DNA of 64,000 nt from Gracilimonas sediminicola (GCF_024320785.1 NZ_JANDBC010000001.1:1866001-1930000); one strand, 5' to 3'; positions 45,769 to 54,993 are shown, numbered from the stretch's first letter. A program made the numbers and translations. Notes: generated by a model not told the origin, from the sequence alone.

Positions 45769-46698
45769 TCAGGGAGCTTCTTCCGCGATTGTCTTCTGCT
45801 CTGTAAAAGTATTCGAAAAAAGATCAGCATAACCTATTCTAACACCGCTTTGTTTAAGATAAAGAACGGTCAACCCTAAAATCAGAAGGATGCCCAGCAC
45901 TCCTATAAGTCCGGCTTCGGGGCCAAAGGAGGCTCCGGTCCACCAATCAGGGCCGCTTTGCTGAATTTGTATCAGTGAGTTACGCACTTCCATTCCGCTT
46001 ACCCGAAAGCCAAATATCCCGCCCTGGAAAAAATTCCATGAAAAGTGAATACCGATGGACAATCCCAATCGTCCTGTTATAATAAAAGGCACAGCCAGCA
46101 TCACCCCGGCCAAAACGATGTTAACAACGGCCGTGATGTTGGCGTTGGGGTTCCCGGCATGACCAAGCCCAAAAATACCCGAACTGATAATGACAGCGAT
46201 TATAGCGGCTTTTTGAGGGGTGATATTGCCAAAAGTGAATCCTTCAGTGATGTTGGGCAGCAAATACCCTCGTGCCATGACTTCTTCATAAAATCCTACT
46301 GATGCCATTTGCACAAAAAATATCAAAAGCGGGATAAGCCAAAAAGTTTCTCCACTGCGGTTCCAGCTAAAGCTGGTGATTTCAAGTCCGCCGGTTTGCC
46401 ACAGGGTAAGAAATATAAGTCCCATTGCCACCGCAGCAATAACAATCCCGGCTGCACATTCCATAAACCAGGTTCTATCTAAGTTTAATCCCGAGAAGCT
46501 CCAGGGCCGCCCATCCACATAGCGGAACATGATGTAAAACAGCCCAAGGGTAAGTATGGATCTTCCAATGTAATCCAGAGCTGTATAGGGGATCAGGGAT
46601 GGAATTACCATCATAAAAACAAACAAGAAGATAAACAGGAGTACCCGAAATAAAGATCGAAGCCGGTTTTCTTCCGAATTAAAAAATGGATTTTGCAT
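45769..46698 (-). CDS. CPBP-family intramembrane metalloprotease (Abi)
   Basis: 309 residues with about eight transmembrane helices. The three CPBP motifs are present: EEVMARGYL (EExxxR), FGLGHAGNPN (FxxxH) and HFSWNFFQG (HxxxN/D). These membrane proteases cleave within the lipid bilayer; bacterial members work in peptide or CAAX-like processing, and some in bacteriocin immunity. It lies divergent from the GxxExxY gene and shares no operon. The substrate is unknown. Confidence 0.92.
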   Translation of the reverse strand: MQNPFFNSEENRLRSLFRVLLFIFLFVFMMVIPSLIPYTALDYIGRSILTLGLFYIMFRYVDGRPWSFSGLNLDRTWFMECAAGIVIAAVAMGLIFLTLWQTGGLEITSFSWNRSGETFWLIPLLIFFVQMASVGFYEEVMARGYLLPNITEGFTFGNITPQKAAIIAVIISSGIFGLGHAGNPNANITAVVNIVLAGVMLAVPFIITGRLGLSIGIHFSWNFFQGGIFGFRVSGMEVRNSLIQIQQSGPDWWTGASFGPEAGLIGVLGILLILGLTVLYLKQSGVRIGYADLFSNTFTEQKTIAEEAP

Positions 46699-46850
46699 GG
46701 GTAATGATTGATATAGTGTTTTGGAGGAAGGTAATAAAAATAAGGTGGGAATTGACGGGGGAATAAACGCAGAGGGAATCGCAAAGGACGCGGAGGGAGT
46801 CGCAAAGTTCGCAGAGTTGACTATTTCACTAATTAATAGTTACATCTGGA

Positions 46851-47228
46851 GTGATTGAGAATGAATTGTCAAATATCATAATAGGAACGTCTATAGAAAT
46901 TCATAAAGAACTTGGGCCGGGGTTGCTTGAGTCTATTTATGAAGAGGTACTATTCTTTGAGCTTGTTCAGAAGGGATTGCATGTTCAAAGACAACTCCCG
47001 GTACCACTGCAATACAAGGATAAGCGTTTCGATACGGCATTCAGATTAGATTTGCTGGTGAATAATAAGGTGGTTGTCGAGTTAAAAGCAGTAGAAAGCA
47101 TAGCGCCAGTACATTACGCCCAACTGCTTTCATATTTAAGGTTATCGAATAAAAAGTTAGGCCTGCTGATTAATTTCAACGTTAAACTTTTAAAAGACGG
47201 AATTCACAGAGTTGTAAATAACTTATAA
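46851..47228 (+). CDS. GxxExxY-family protein
   Basis: 125 residues. The family signature is GPGLLESIYEEVL near residue 22 (GxxExxY), with ELVQKGLHVQRQLPVPLQY and VVVELKAVESI (D/E-x-K-like nuclease residues LDLL ... VELKA) further on. Members look like compact PD-(D/E)XK-fold proteins of unknown function, often found between genes or in repeated loci. Start GTG at 46851 is not certain. It is followed 53 bp later by the SRAP-like gene. Confidence 0.88.
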   Translation: MIENELSNIIIGTSIEIHKELGPGLLESIYEEVLFFELVQKGLHVQRQLPVPLQYKDKRFDTAFRLDLLVNNKVVVELKAVESIAPVHYAQLLSYLRLSNKKLGLLINFNVKLLKDGIHRVVNNL

Positions 47229-47281
47229 TACTCAGCGATCTTTGCGTTAACATAGCGAACTCTGCGATTAAATAAGATATC

Positions 47282-47965
47282 ATGAAGAGATACGTATTAG
47301 AAGCCGATAAATTTATCATTGAGGAAGCATTTGGTGGGCAGACCGATGCTGAAAGCCTCTTCAATCCAAATTATAACGTCATCCCCGGTAATACGATGCC
47401 TATTGTTGTGAAGGACGGGGATAACAGGGCGGTGGTTAGTTCGGTATGGGGACTGAAGCAGGAAGAGGCTGATGATGACTTTTTTGAAATAGGGCAGGAA
47501 GAATTTGCTGTAAATGAAAACCTGAAGCAGCTAGCTAAAACCTCCCCCTGCATCATTCCGGTATCCGGGTTTTATAAGTGGAAGGAAACCGTGGACGACC
47601 CGCTGCCTTTCTACCTGCGGGTGCTTACAACAGAGGTAACCGGTTTTGCAGGAATCTACACTTCCTTTGAGCAGGAAGACGGCCGACTTATCCACTCATT
47701 TGCAGTAATCACCATGCCGGCGAACGCCTTGGTTGAACCGTTGGATGACCGTATGCCCGTTATACTTGAAGAAAAAGATTACGGACGCTGGTTGAATGGA
47801 AATGCTCCTGAAATGTTAGAAAATGGGTTCTCAGGAAATCACCTGCTGCCGGATATGTCCGTTTTTCGAGTTCCTGAGTTAGTGAATGACCCTTCCAACA
47901 ACTCCAAAGAGCTGGTGCAGCCAATCCCAAAACTCCGCAACTACGACGGGCCGGAAGACGACTGA
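47282..47965 (+). CDS. SRAP-domain protein without catalytic residues
   Basis: 227 residues with the SRAP (YedK/HMCES) fold marks YNVIPG, VWGLK, GFYKWKE, GFAGIYTSF, FAVITMPAN and DRMPVIL. SRAP proteins form a thiazolidine crosslink with abasic sites in ssDNA through Cys2. Here the N-terminus reads MKRYVL in place of MCGR, so Cys2 is gone; the Asn75-equivalent appears to be Phe, the Glu105-equivalent is Lys99 (YKW instead of FEW), and the His160-equivalent is Asp155. A non-catalytic DNA-binding role is possible. The assignment of equivalents is by eye. Confidence 0.85.
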   Translation: MKRYVLEADKFIIEEAFGGQTDAESLFNPNYNVIPGNTMPIVVKDGDNRAVVSSVWGLKQEEADDDFFEIGQEEFAVNENLKQLAKTSPCIIPVSGFYKWKETVDDPLPFYLRVLTTEVTGFAGIYTSFEQEDGRLIHSFAVITMPANALVEPLDDRMPVILEEKDYGRWLNGNAPEMLENGFSGNHLLPDMSVFRVPELVNDPSNNSKELVQPIPKLRNYDGPEDD

Positions 47966-47967
47966 AG

Positions 47968-48040
47968 AATTAAAAATGTTAAATTCAAAATGAAAAATGA
48001 GTTCAGGCTATTCTCAATTTTTCATTTTGAATTTTTAATT
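47968..48040. repeat. AT-rich inverted repeat between convergent genes
   Basis: Arms AATTAAAA...AATTCAAAATGAAAAA-TGAG and CTCAATTTTTCATTTTGAATTTTTAATT (imperfect, one arm with a short insert) frame TTCAGGCTATT. It sits between the SRAP-like and mscS genes and could stop transcription from both. Confidence 0.8.
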
Positions 48041-48958
48041 CCCTGAAGAAGTTGTGCCGGGTTTGCCTTCGGTGGGGTTGTCGTAGTAGCGGATGGTTGG
48101 GTAGGCAAAATCGATGTCGTCGTGCTCATCAAAGCGGTCGAGAATGGATTCCCAGATTGCCTGTGAAACGCCCCTTCTTCGTCTTGGATCCGATAAATAC
48201 CGTATGGAAAGGTTGATGCCGCTGTCTTTAACACTGGTGTACACAATGGGCGTGAGGTACCGATACTGAATGAGGTAGGATTTTTCAGCTTTTTTGACTT
48301 CCTCCCGGGCCTGTTCCACAAATTCATGCATATTCTCCTCAACCACTTCTTCCAGGATTTTCTTGGCTTTTTTCCAGTCGCTTTCAAAGGTGACGAGTAC
48401 GCCCATCTCATTCCAGATAAACTCAAAGTCGCTGGTATAGTTGGCGAGGTCTTCGGTAAATACTTTGTGATTGGGAATATGAATGACCCGTCCCGTGCTT
48501 TGGTCGGCATCCACCCAGTTTCCTATTTCCAGAATAGTGAATTTAAACACCCGAATATCAATGACATCCCCTTTGGAATTCCCTACCTGAATGCGGTCGC
48601 CGATATCAAAAGGCTTTCGCCATATTAAAAACATCCAGGCTGCGATGTCGGTTACCGGATCTTTAAGGGCAATGGCGATACCTGCAGAAAGCAGCCCCAG
48701 AAAAGTCCCCAGGGAGCCCAGCGCCAGAAACCAGATTTGCCCGATAATAAGCACGCCGATAAAAAAAGCGATGTAGGTAATGTTCTTCCGCCATTTATAG
48801 ATGGCTTTCTTGTCTTCTACATTTCGCTGGAGAACACGGACGGCAATAATACGGATAACCCAGAGGATGAGGATGATGGCAACGGTTTCCACAAGTTGTA
48901 CCGCTATACTGGGTGAGCTTGCAATGAAATCGGCGATTTGATCTGTGAAGTCTTGCAT
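48035..48958 (-). CDS. MscS-family mechanosensitive ion channel
   Basis: 307 residues. Three transmembrane helices, the pore-lining one being GSLGTFLGLLSAGIAIALKDPVTDIAAW. This is followed by the MscS beta domain (KPFDIGDRIQVGNSKGDVIDIRVFKFTI ... VIHIPNHKVF) and the alpha/beta C-terminal domain. It opens under membrane tension to release solutes during osmotic downshock. The stop region overlaps the inverted repeat that separates it from the SRAP-like gene. Confidence 0.93.
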   Translation of the reverse strand: MQDFTDQIADFIASSPSIAVQLVETVAIILILWVIRIIAVRVLQRNVEDKKAIYKWRKNITYIAFFIGVLIIGQIWFLALGSLGTFLGLLSAGIAIALKDPVTDIAAWMFLIWRKPFDIGDRIQVGNSKGDVIDIRVFKFTILEIGNWVDADQSTGRVIHIPNHKVFTEDLANYTSDFEFIWNEMGVLVTFESDWKKAKKILEEVVEENMHEFVEQAREEVKKAEKSYLIQYRYLTPIVYTSVKDSGINLSIRYLSDPRRRRGVSQAIWESILDRFDEHDDIDFAYPTIRYYDNPTEGKPGTTSSGN

Positions 48959-48992
48959 CCGTGTTATTTAATTAATTTTGATGTCCCAATGC

Positions 48993-49023
48993 TTGGGATA
49001 GTATGTAAAAATGGATATCTTTG
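48993..49023 (+). promoter_or_regulatory. Bacteroidota-type promoter of secG
   Basis: TTG at 48993-48995, 20 bp, then TATCTTTG at 49016-49023, matching the TTG-N19-21-TAnnTTTG consensus of Bacteroidota housekeeping sigma factors. secG starts 32 bp downstream. Confidence 0.55.
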
Positions 49024-49055
49024 CACCCTTCTCAAAAAGTTAAGAATCTAATTAC

Positions 49056-49436
49056 ATGCTTTATAATATTATTGTAGGAGTTATTGCTGTTATTTGCTTC
49101 CTGTTAATCGTGGTTGTTTTACTGCAACCGGGACAGGGACAAGGAATTTCCGGAATGGGTGGCGGAGGCGGCCTCGGTGGAGGCGGTGGTCTCGGAGCCC
49201 GAAGAACAGCTGACTTACTGTCGAAATCAACATCGGTACTTGCAGCCCTTTTTCTGGCACTTTGTGTGCTCGCTAACTTCGCGATTGATCGCGGGGAAGT
49301 AGAACGGAGTATTTTACAGGAAGGCGGAGGTGTAAATGCACCTATTGAATCTCCTTCTCAATCAGCTCCGGCTATTCCTCAGCAACAGCAGCAGGATAAT
49401 AGCCAGGACAATTCCGAAGACAACGGCGACAACTAA
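49056..49436 (+). CDS. secG: Preprotein translocase subunit SecG
   Basis: 126 residues. Two hydrophobic helices (about 3-24 and 58-77) joined by a glycine-rich loop (GQGQGISGMGGGG), as in SecG, then a Gln/Asn/Asp-rich tail that is longer than in E. coli. SecG is the small auxiliary subunit of the SecYEG channel in the inner membrane and aids SecA-driven protein export. A Bacteroidota-type promoter lies upstream and a strong terminator downstream, so it is monocistronic. Confidence 0.95.
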   Translation: MLYNIIVGVIAVICFLLIVVVLLQPGQGQGISGMGGGGGLGGGGGLGARRTADLLSKSTSVLAALFLALCVLANFAIDRGEVERSILQEGGGVNAPIESPSQSAPAIPQQQQQDNSQDNSEDNGDN

Positions 49437-49460
49437 CAGCCGGTTACTTCAAGAAATTTA

Positions 49461-49496
49461 AAGCCTCGTTCTTAGTTGAGCGAGGCTTTTTTTTTA
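49461..49496 (+). terminator. Terminator of secG
   Basis: Perfect stem AAGCCTCG / CGAGGCTT with a 12-nt loop followed by nine T (49487-49495). Confidence 0.95.
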
Positions 49497-49639
49497 TTGG
49501 CACGATTACAGGGCGTGATCGCTTTCCTCCCCTCAAAAAAAGTCTTGCTTTGTGTGGCAGATTTGATCCTTTTTTCTATTTTATTTCGCATTGTAAAACA
49601 GAGGCAGCTCTTAAATTTGAAAATAAACGGAGATAGATA

Positions 49640-50608
49640 ATGAGACGGGTTTTAGGAATAGCGTGTGTGGTATCAACAATGATAATTACAGGTTGTATGA
49701 TGCCGGGGGCAGAAATGCTAAACAAAGTGCCCATCAATTCAGTGAGTGTGGAAGTACTGGATCAGGAAGGTAATCCTATTCAGGGAGCACAAGTAGAAGC
49801 TTCAAATGGCCGGAAAACCACCACAGGTGCAGACGGTACCGCAAAAATCAGGTTCGGTTCGTTGGGTATTCACAATATTGCAGTATATGCCGACAATTAT
49901 ATGCCGAATAATATGATTGTGACCATGCCTGCTGATAACAAGAAAACGGTTACCGCCCGGCTGACCGGAGAGGTGCAAATGGCATCCCTGAATTTCGGGA
50001 TTAACATGAACGTGAATATGTACCCGATGATGTTTAACTACTTGTTTACAGGATACGGGTATGAGCTGGAGGTAGAAGATTACCCGGAAGGCGGTTGGAC
50101 TCAGTGGCAGATTTCGGATGGTGAAGGTGAAATTGGCACCATCATGAAGAAGGGTTTCCTGAAAGAACTGGATAATGGCCAACAGTGGTGGCAAATTGTG
50201 ATGTTTGAGGAAGATGAGGACGAACCGGTTTACATAGCGGAAGTACTGTTTTCGGAAGAAAGACAGCAAATTGTACGTTTGCGTGAGAAAATGGGAGACT
50301 CCGAACCCCAGGAGAAGCCGGTGTCGGAAGGCTGGTATTCGCAGCCTCAAAAGCTGACGCAGGAATCTATTGAGGGAGCCGTTGCAGCAAAAGGAGTTTC
50401 AGTTCAGGTACCCAAAGGCACCTTTACGGCCGACCTTATTGATTTTGGCGTAGCTCCGGAGATTTCCCTGAAATTGTGGAGAGTGACTTCAGAATCCGTG
50501 CCGGGAGGTGTGGTTAAATCTTCAACCATGGAAGGTGAAGAAGTGATTTCCTCACTGGAATTAATTGACTACGGAACCAACGCCGAAAGTATGCTGAATA
50601 GCTTCTGA
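49640..50608 (+). CDS. Lipoprotein with an N-terminal carboxypeptidase-regulatory-like domain
   Basis: 322 residues with lipobox ITGC (Cys19). Residues about 34-112 form a CarboxypepD_reg/Ig-like beta-sandwich (SVSVEVLDQEGNPIQGAQVEASNGRKTTTGADGTAKIRF). The rest is beta-rich with acidic stretches and I do not recognise it. It is transcribed alone with its own terminator. Probably a surface or periplasmic protein of unknown role. Confidence 0.82.
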   Translation: MRRVLGIACVVSTMIITGCMMPGAEMLNKVPINSVSVEVLDQEGNPIQGAQVEASNGRKTTTGADGTAKIRFGSLGIHNIAVYADNYMPNNMIVTMPADNKKTVTARLTGEVQMASLNFGINMNVNMYPMMFNYLFTGYGYELEVEDYPEGGWTQWQISDGEGEIGTIMKKGFLKELDNGQQWWQIVMFEEDEDEPVYIAEVLFSEERQQIVRLREKMGDSEPQEKPVSEGWYSQPQKLTQESIEGAVAAKGVSVQVPKGTFTADLIDFGVAPEISLKLWRVTSESVPGGVVKSSTMEGEEVISSLELIDYGTNAESMLNSF

Positions 50609-50637
50609 AAAACTTGTTTGAGATAGTTTGGTGAATC

Positions 50638-50667
50638 AGTCCTGTGTTAGCGCACAGGACTTTTTTT
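50638..50667 (+). terminator. Terminator of the preceding lipoprotein gene
   Basis: Stem AGTCCTGTG / CACAGGACT (50638-50646, 50653-50661) with a 6-nt loop and seven T after it. Confidence 0.95.
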
Positions 50668-50780
50668 ATTCAGCTTTTTTTAACACAAAACTGTTCCGAA
50701 TGACCGGTTAATTTTCTTTATTAGGCTAAAGGTGCCAATTTAATTCAAGCAATGATGTTTGAATGCTAAAGGAGAGCGGT

Positions 50781-51188
50781 ATGAAAGTCACTATACAAGC
50801 TACGGTTGATGCGGATATTCGCAAGGTGTGGGACTGCTGGACCTTACCGGAACACATCATAAACTGGAATTTTGCTTCTGATGACTGGCACTGTCCAAGC
50901 GCTGAGAACGACTTGCGCCCCGGCGGTACGTATAACGCCAGGATGGAAGCTAAAGATGGTACCATTGGCTTTGACTTTGAAGGAGTTTATGATGAAGTGA
51001 TCGACCAAAAGAAAATCAGCTATACGCTTGGAGATGGCCGAAAAGTAGTCACCGACTTTGACCAGGAAGAAGGCAAAACGAAAATAACGACGGTTTTTGA
51101 GGCTGAAACCGAACTTCCTGTTGATATGCAAAAGGAGGGCTGGCAATCTATTCTGAATAACTTTAAAAAATATACCGAGGCCGGATAG
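50781..51188 (+). CDS. SRPBCC/AHSA1-family protein
   Basis: About 135 residues from the ATG at 50781, chosen because AAGGAG lies a proper distance upstream; an in-frame ATG at 50763 would start inside that site. START-like fold with the AHSA1 features: TVDADIRKVWDCWTLPEHIINWNFA, RPGGTYNARMEAKDG and a final long helix (GWQSILNNFKKYTEAG). Such cytosolic proteins bind hydrophobic ligands or act in Hsp90 co-chaperone-like roles. Substrate unknown. It converges with the next gene. Confidence 0.9.
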   Translation: MKVTIQATVDADIRKVWDCWTLPEHIINWNFASDDWHCPSAENDLRPGGTYNARMEAKDGTIGFDFEGVYDEVIDQKKISYTLGDGRKVVTDFDQEEGKTKITTVFEAETELPVDMQKEGWQSILNNFKKYTEAG

Positions 51189-51196
51189 CTTCAGAG

Positions 51197-51964
51197 TTAA
51201 AAATTAAAGTCCAGTTCGATCTGCCATTCCCCGGATTCCTGTTTTTCCCACAAAATCACATATAACCCGCCATTTCCTCTGCGTTCAGCACCGGTAAAAT
51301 ACCGGCCAATTTCGAGCACGTTGCTTTCAGAGATTCTCCAAAGCCGTTCCTTTTCAAGATCTACCTGGTAATTCGGATTTTCCATGTAGGAATATCGCTC
51401 GGCAATTTCCTGGCGTCCTTCTGATTTTCGCCCGTTCCCAAAATAGGTAGCGTCTTCGGTATAGCTGACTTTGATGTGAGCTTCCGGATTGTGTTGGTTA
51501 GCAAGTTCGACCCATTTCTTACGTTCCTGGTCAAATAACCGGTCTGATACAGAGCTAATCTGAGTAGTTTCACTTTCTAAAGTCAGGATAACATCAGTTT
51601 CCTTTAGCCAGCTTCCCTCCACTTCGCGCCAGCCGGTTAGCAGCATTAAAGAATCCGCTGAGGTGAAGAGCTTGCCAACGGTTATATATCTGAATGTATC
51701 ATGTTGAAAGCTTTGAATAGGAGAATATCCCTGAAGGTTATGAATCTCTTCCTTTTTGAAGACTTGCATTATGCTTTCAGCATCACCGGTTTTTATTTTT
51801 GAATAGATAAGGCTCCGGTCATCCCAATAAAAGCCGGATGTTGAGTCACCCATTTTGATCGCATCTACCCATTCTTGCTGAAGAGATTGAAGGTCGGGCT
51901 GGGCTTTCGCAGTTATTCCTGCCAATAAAAACAATAGAAACAGAAAGAGTGCTTTTTTCATCAC
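51197..51964 (-). CDS. Secreted protein with two NTF2-like (DUF4440) domains
   Basis: 255 residues with a signal peptide ending TAKAQ. Two similar NTF2/SnoaL-like halves (about 25-135 and 145-255) with the pattern WVDAIKMGDSTSGFYWDD and WVELANQHNPEAHIKVSYTED and a C-terminal WxI-type strand. NTF2-like folds bind small ligands or act as dimerisation modules; tandem secreted copies are common in Bacteroidota. It lies alone between convergent SRPBCC and a TPR gene. Function unknown. Confidence 0.82.
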   Translation of the reverse strand: MMKKALFLFLLFLLAGITAKAQPDLQSLQQEWVDAIKMGDSTSGFYWDDRSLIYSKIKTGDAESIMQVFKKEEIHNLQGYSPIQSFQHDTFRYITVGKLFTSADSLMLLTGWREVEGSWLKETDVILTLESETTQISSVSDRLFDQERKKWVELANQHNPEAHIKVSYTEDATYFGNGRKSEGRQEIAERYSYMENPNYQVDLEKERLWRISESNVLEIGRYFTGAERRGNGGLYVILWEKQESGEWQIELDFNF

Positions 51965-52054
51965 GGAGTAGGTTAATTATACTATCTGATTAGTATAGTC
52001 ACCCGTTTTTTAAATACCAAATGACTTCAAACTGGCAGAAACTCTCAATTTCGG

Positions 52055-52792
52055 TTATTTACAATGATCCTGAAGCAGCGCATCAGCAGATTCACTTCCC
52101 AGCTGTTTTGCCGTGGTGAAATTAGAACAGGCGCTGACATTTTCATTAAGCTGAAGGAAGGTTTTGCCCCGGTTGATGAATACTTCGGTATTGCCGGAAT
52201 CCAATCTTGTTGAAAAATTATAATCAGAAATGGCTTCGTTGTAATTGCCCAAACTGTCGTTGGCCTGTGCCCGCATATAAAATGATTGGGACAGAGTAGA
52301 ATCGAGCCCGATAGCATAAGAAAGCGTATTGATGGCTCCCTGAAAATCTCCGCTTTCAAACTTGGCCTTGCCCAAAAAGAAGAAACCTCCGGGATTGGCA
52401 GGTGCCATGGTTACCAGCTTCTCATAATCACGGATAGCTCCTTTGTAGTCATAAGAATATAACTTGGCTTCTCCTCTAAGCGCATATCCGTATGGATTGT
52501 TGGGGTCGGCTTCAATGGCATTATCCAGCAATGGAATAGCGTCTTTAAAGTTCTGCACATAATAGGCTGCACTGTCTTCGGGAAAACTGCGGGTCATGGT
52601 CAGGCTTAACCCAATGTAGGCTTTGTTGTAATCATACCCATATTCCAAAGCGTTTGTAAAAGCCGTTTCGGCTTCCTGAAACTTATCCTTATCCAAAAGC
52701 TTATAGCCCTGACGTAAATAATTAACCCGGTCTTTTTCTTTAGCACAACCGAAAGTTACGGTAAGCGCCAGCAGCAGTATGACTAATCTCAT
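52055..52792 (-). CDS. TPR-repeat lipoprotein
   Basis: 245 residues with lipobox TFGC (Cys16). At least five TPR-like repeats, with the pattern YRQGYKLLDKDKFQEAETAFTNALEYG, AIPLLDNAIEADPNNPYGYALRGEAKL and FFFLGKAKFESGDFQGAINTLSYAIGLD. These form an alpha-helical solenoid that binds protein partners. As an outer-membrane or periplasmic lipoprotein it may be a scaffold. A partner cannot be named. Confidence 0.9.
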   Translation of the reverse strand: MRLVILLLALTVTFGCAKEKDRVNYLRQGYKLLDKDKFQEAETAFTNALEYGYDYNKAYIGLSLTMTRSFPEDSAAYYVQNFKDAIPLLDNAIEADPNNPYGYALRGEAKLYSYDYKGAIRDYEKLVTMAPANPGGFFFLGKAKFESGDFQGAINTLSYAIGLDSTLSQSFYMRAQANDSLGNYNEAISDYNFSTRLDSGNTEVFINRGKTFLQLNENVSACSNFTTAKQLGSESADALLQDHCK

Positions 52793-52893
52793 TGATCTAT
52801 TATTGAATGGATGAACAGTGGATGATAATACGGAATAGCTGAAAGGTTGGATGTTAGAAAGGGCTTACTTGATCTGAAAAAATGTGAACCAAA

Positions 52894-53454
52894 TTATCGG
52901 TTCTTTTCTATTTCAATATCACCGTGAGCTTCTTTAATAGGCAAGCCGAAAAAAGTTACTTTGTTATTGAAAACAGAAATTCTCAAAGCATCTCTCGCAC
53001 ATCCTTGTGAACAGAATTCTGAAGAAAGTTTAAAATCTAACGCTATCTCATTTTTATCTCTTCCATCAGGATAGAAATACAATTTAAGATTCTTTCCAAC
53101 TTCAAGATTGGGAGTAGTAGTAGATACTGAACCAAACTTATTAATCTGGTCATTAGAATCATATTTATTATTCAAGTACCATGAACCCATGCTCTTTATC
53201 CAAATTTCAGCTCTTTCACCCACTGTTGCATCTTCTCTTAATTCAACCATAAGATTCAATCTTATTGACTCGTTTGTTTGAGTAAATGTTGTTCTCTTTT
53301 CAGGGAGTTCATTATTAGCAGCCTGAATTTTTGGATCTTGGGATTCAGTATTATCACTTTGAAATTTTGATACACCCCAAAACAAAAGTATCAGACCCAA
53401 TACGACTAAGTAAGCATTTCTCCTTCGATCTTTAAAAACTCTTTCACTTCTCAT
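52894..53454 (-). CDS. Membrane-anchored hypothetical protein
   Basis: 186 residues. A cytoplasmic basic start (SERVFKDRRRNAY), one transmembrane helix (about 14-30), a disordered acidic stretch, then a beta-rich domain (about 60-180) with two Cys (EFCSQGC, Cys close together). I recognise no family. It is AT-richer than its neighbours but not as much as the defence island. A single anchor with an external beta domain suggests an envelope protein. Confidence 0.75.
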   Translation of the reverse strand: MRSERVFKDRRRNAYLVVLGLILLFWGVSKFQSDNTESQDPKIQAANNELPEKRTTFTQTNESIRLNLMVELREDATVGERAEIWIKSMGSWYLNNKYDSNDQINKFGSVSTTTPNLEVGKNLKLYFYPDGRDKNEIALDFKLSSEFCSQGCARDALRISVFNNKVTFFGLPIKEAHGDIEIEKNR

Positions 53455-53585
53455 AATTGCACGATTTATATGATGGTTTTATAAGATAAACAAGTTAATT
53501 AAATATGGATAAGTATATGTAAAATAGATCATTGTCGTTGTAACAATCTGCTCTGGGTGTGAGTTGAGTTAAAAGAAAGCATTTA

Positions 53586-54959
53586 CTACTTCCCGATACA
53601 AAACCGGGAGAAAATAGAATCCAGCACATCTTCATTGGTGATTTCTCCGGTAATGGTTCCAAGTTCTTTCAAAGCTGCTCTTAAATCTATGGACAAAAAG
53701 TCGCCGGTCATGCCCTGATCCAAAGCTCGCAAAGCTGATTGAACATGATCCTTCGTTTTTTGGAGGGCATCGCGGTGGCGGGTAGAGGTGACCAACAGGC
53801 TGGAGGCATCGTAATGCTTGTTCTCCAACGCGCGGTCTTTAAGCAGCTGCTTCAGCTCTTTGATTCGTTCGTCCTCAAGGGCCGAAATCTTTAAATCAAA
53901 TTCGGTGCGCCATTCCTGCTCTGCTTCAATATCTGCTTTGGTACCAATGAGGATAAAGGGAGTATCTTTTGCCCGCGATTGAAAATCCGCAATTTCCTTC
54001 CGCTCAGTTTCTGAGAAAGGTTGAGATAAATCTTTCAGGTAAATCACTAAATCAGCCTGTTCAAAAGCCTTTTGAGACCGTTTCACCCCTTCTGCCTCCA
54101 CAATGTCTTCGGTTTCCCGGAGTCCGGCGGTGTCAATAAGCTTGAATAGTAATCCGTCGTAACTCCAGTCGGCATCGATGGTGTCGCGGGTGGTTCCGGC
54201 TATTTCGGTTACAATCGCGCGGTCACTTCCCACCAGGGTATTCAGTAAGGTGGACTTCCCGGCATTGGGCCGGCCAATGAGTACTGTTCTAACCCCGTCT
54301 TTCACCAATCGACCGGTTTCATAGGTCTCAAGCAGTTCTGTGATTTCGGCATCCAACTCCTCCAGTAGCTTTTGAAGCTGTTCCTTGTTGGCAAACTCTA
54401 CATCCTCCTCTATAAAGTCGAGCTCGAGTTCCACCATGGCGGTGGCATCAATAATTTGCTGCCGGAAACTTTTGATATGTTCGCCCAAGCGCCCTTCCAG
54501 CTGCTGGTGGGCGGCATCCACCGCTTTCGAGCTTTTGGCATGAATGAGGTCGGCAACGGCTTCGGCCTGATCCAGATCCAGTTTGCCATTCAGAAAAGCG
54601 CGTTGGGTAAATTCTCCGGGCTCGGCCGACTTCACCCCGAGAGCTAAAATGGTTTCGAGTACCGACTGCGTAACCAACACACCGCCGTGGCAGGATATTT
54701 CTACCGTCTCCTCACCGGTGTATGATTTTGGGGAATGAAACAGAGTCACCAGTACCTCATCCACAGGCAGTCCTTTACTGTTCATGATCTTCCCGAAATG
54801 AACGGTGTGGGAGTCCGGTTTTGTTAGGTCTTTGCCTTTAAAAGCCTTATTTACCAATGCAATAGCATCTTTGCCGGAAACCCGGATGACAGCAATTCCG
54901 CCTTCTCCAACCGGTGTAGCTATAGCAGCTATTGGTGTTTTTTCTGTAATTTCATTCAT
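53586..54959 (-). CDS. mnmE: tRNA modification GTPase MnmE
   Basis: 457 residues, full length. N-terminal tetrahydrofolate-binding domain (about 1-120), helical domain, and inserted G domain (about 215-375) with P-loop GRPNAGKS, switch DTAGLRETED and GTKAD. The C-terminus is the conserved CIGK, whose Cys is needed for activity. With MnmG it installs the cmnm5 group on U34 of tRNAs. It is divergent from the transporter-like gene at 54994. Confidence 0.97.
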   Translation of the reverse strand: MNEITEKTPIAAIATPVGEGGIAVIRVSGKDAIALVNKAFKGKDLTKPDSHTVHFGKIMNSKGLPVDEVLVTLFHSPKSYTGEETVEISCHGGVLVTQSVLETILALGVKSAEPGEFTQRAFLNGKLDLDQAEAVADLIHAKSSKAVDAAHQQLEGRLGEHIKSFRQQIIDATAMVELELDFIEEDVEFANKEQLQKLLEELDAEITELLETYETGRLVKDGVRTVLIGRPNAGKSTLLNTLVGSDRAIVTEIAGTTRDTIDADWSYDGLLFKLIDTAGLRETEDIVEAEGVKRSQKAFEQADLVIYLKDLSQPFSETERKEIADFQSRAKDTPFILIGTKADIEAEQEWRTEFDLKISALEDERIKELKQLLKDRALENKHYDASSLLVTSTRHRDALQKTKDHVQSALRALDQGMTGDFLSIDLRAALKELGTITGEITNEDVLDSIFSRFCIGK

Positions 54960-54993
54960 ATTTAAAGATATTCATCTGAACAAAAATAATTCT

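Noticed and set aside
54805..54993. Longer start for the transporter-like gene
   Set aside because: It would run across the start of mnmE on the other strand and gives no signal peptide at the N-terminus; the ATG at 54994 does.
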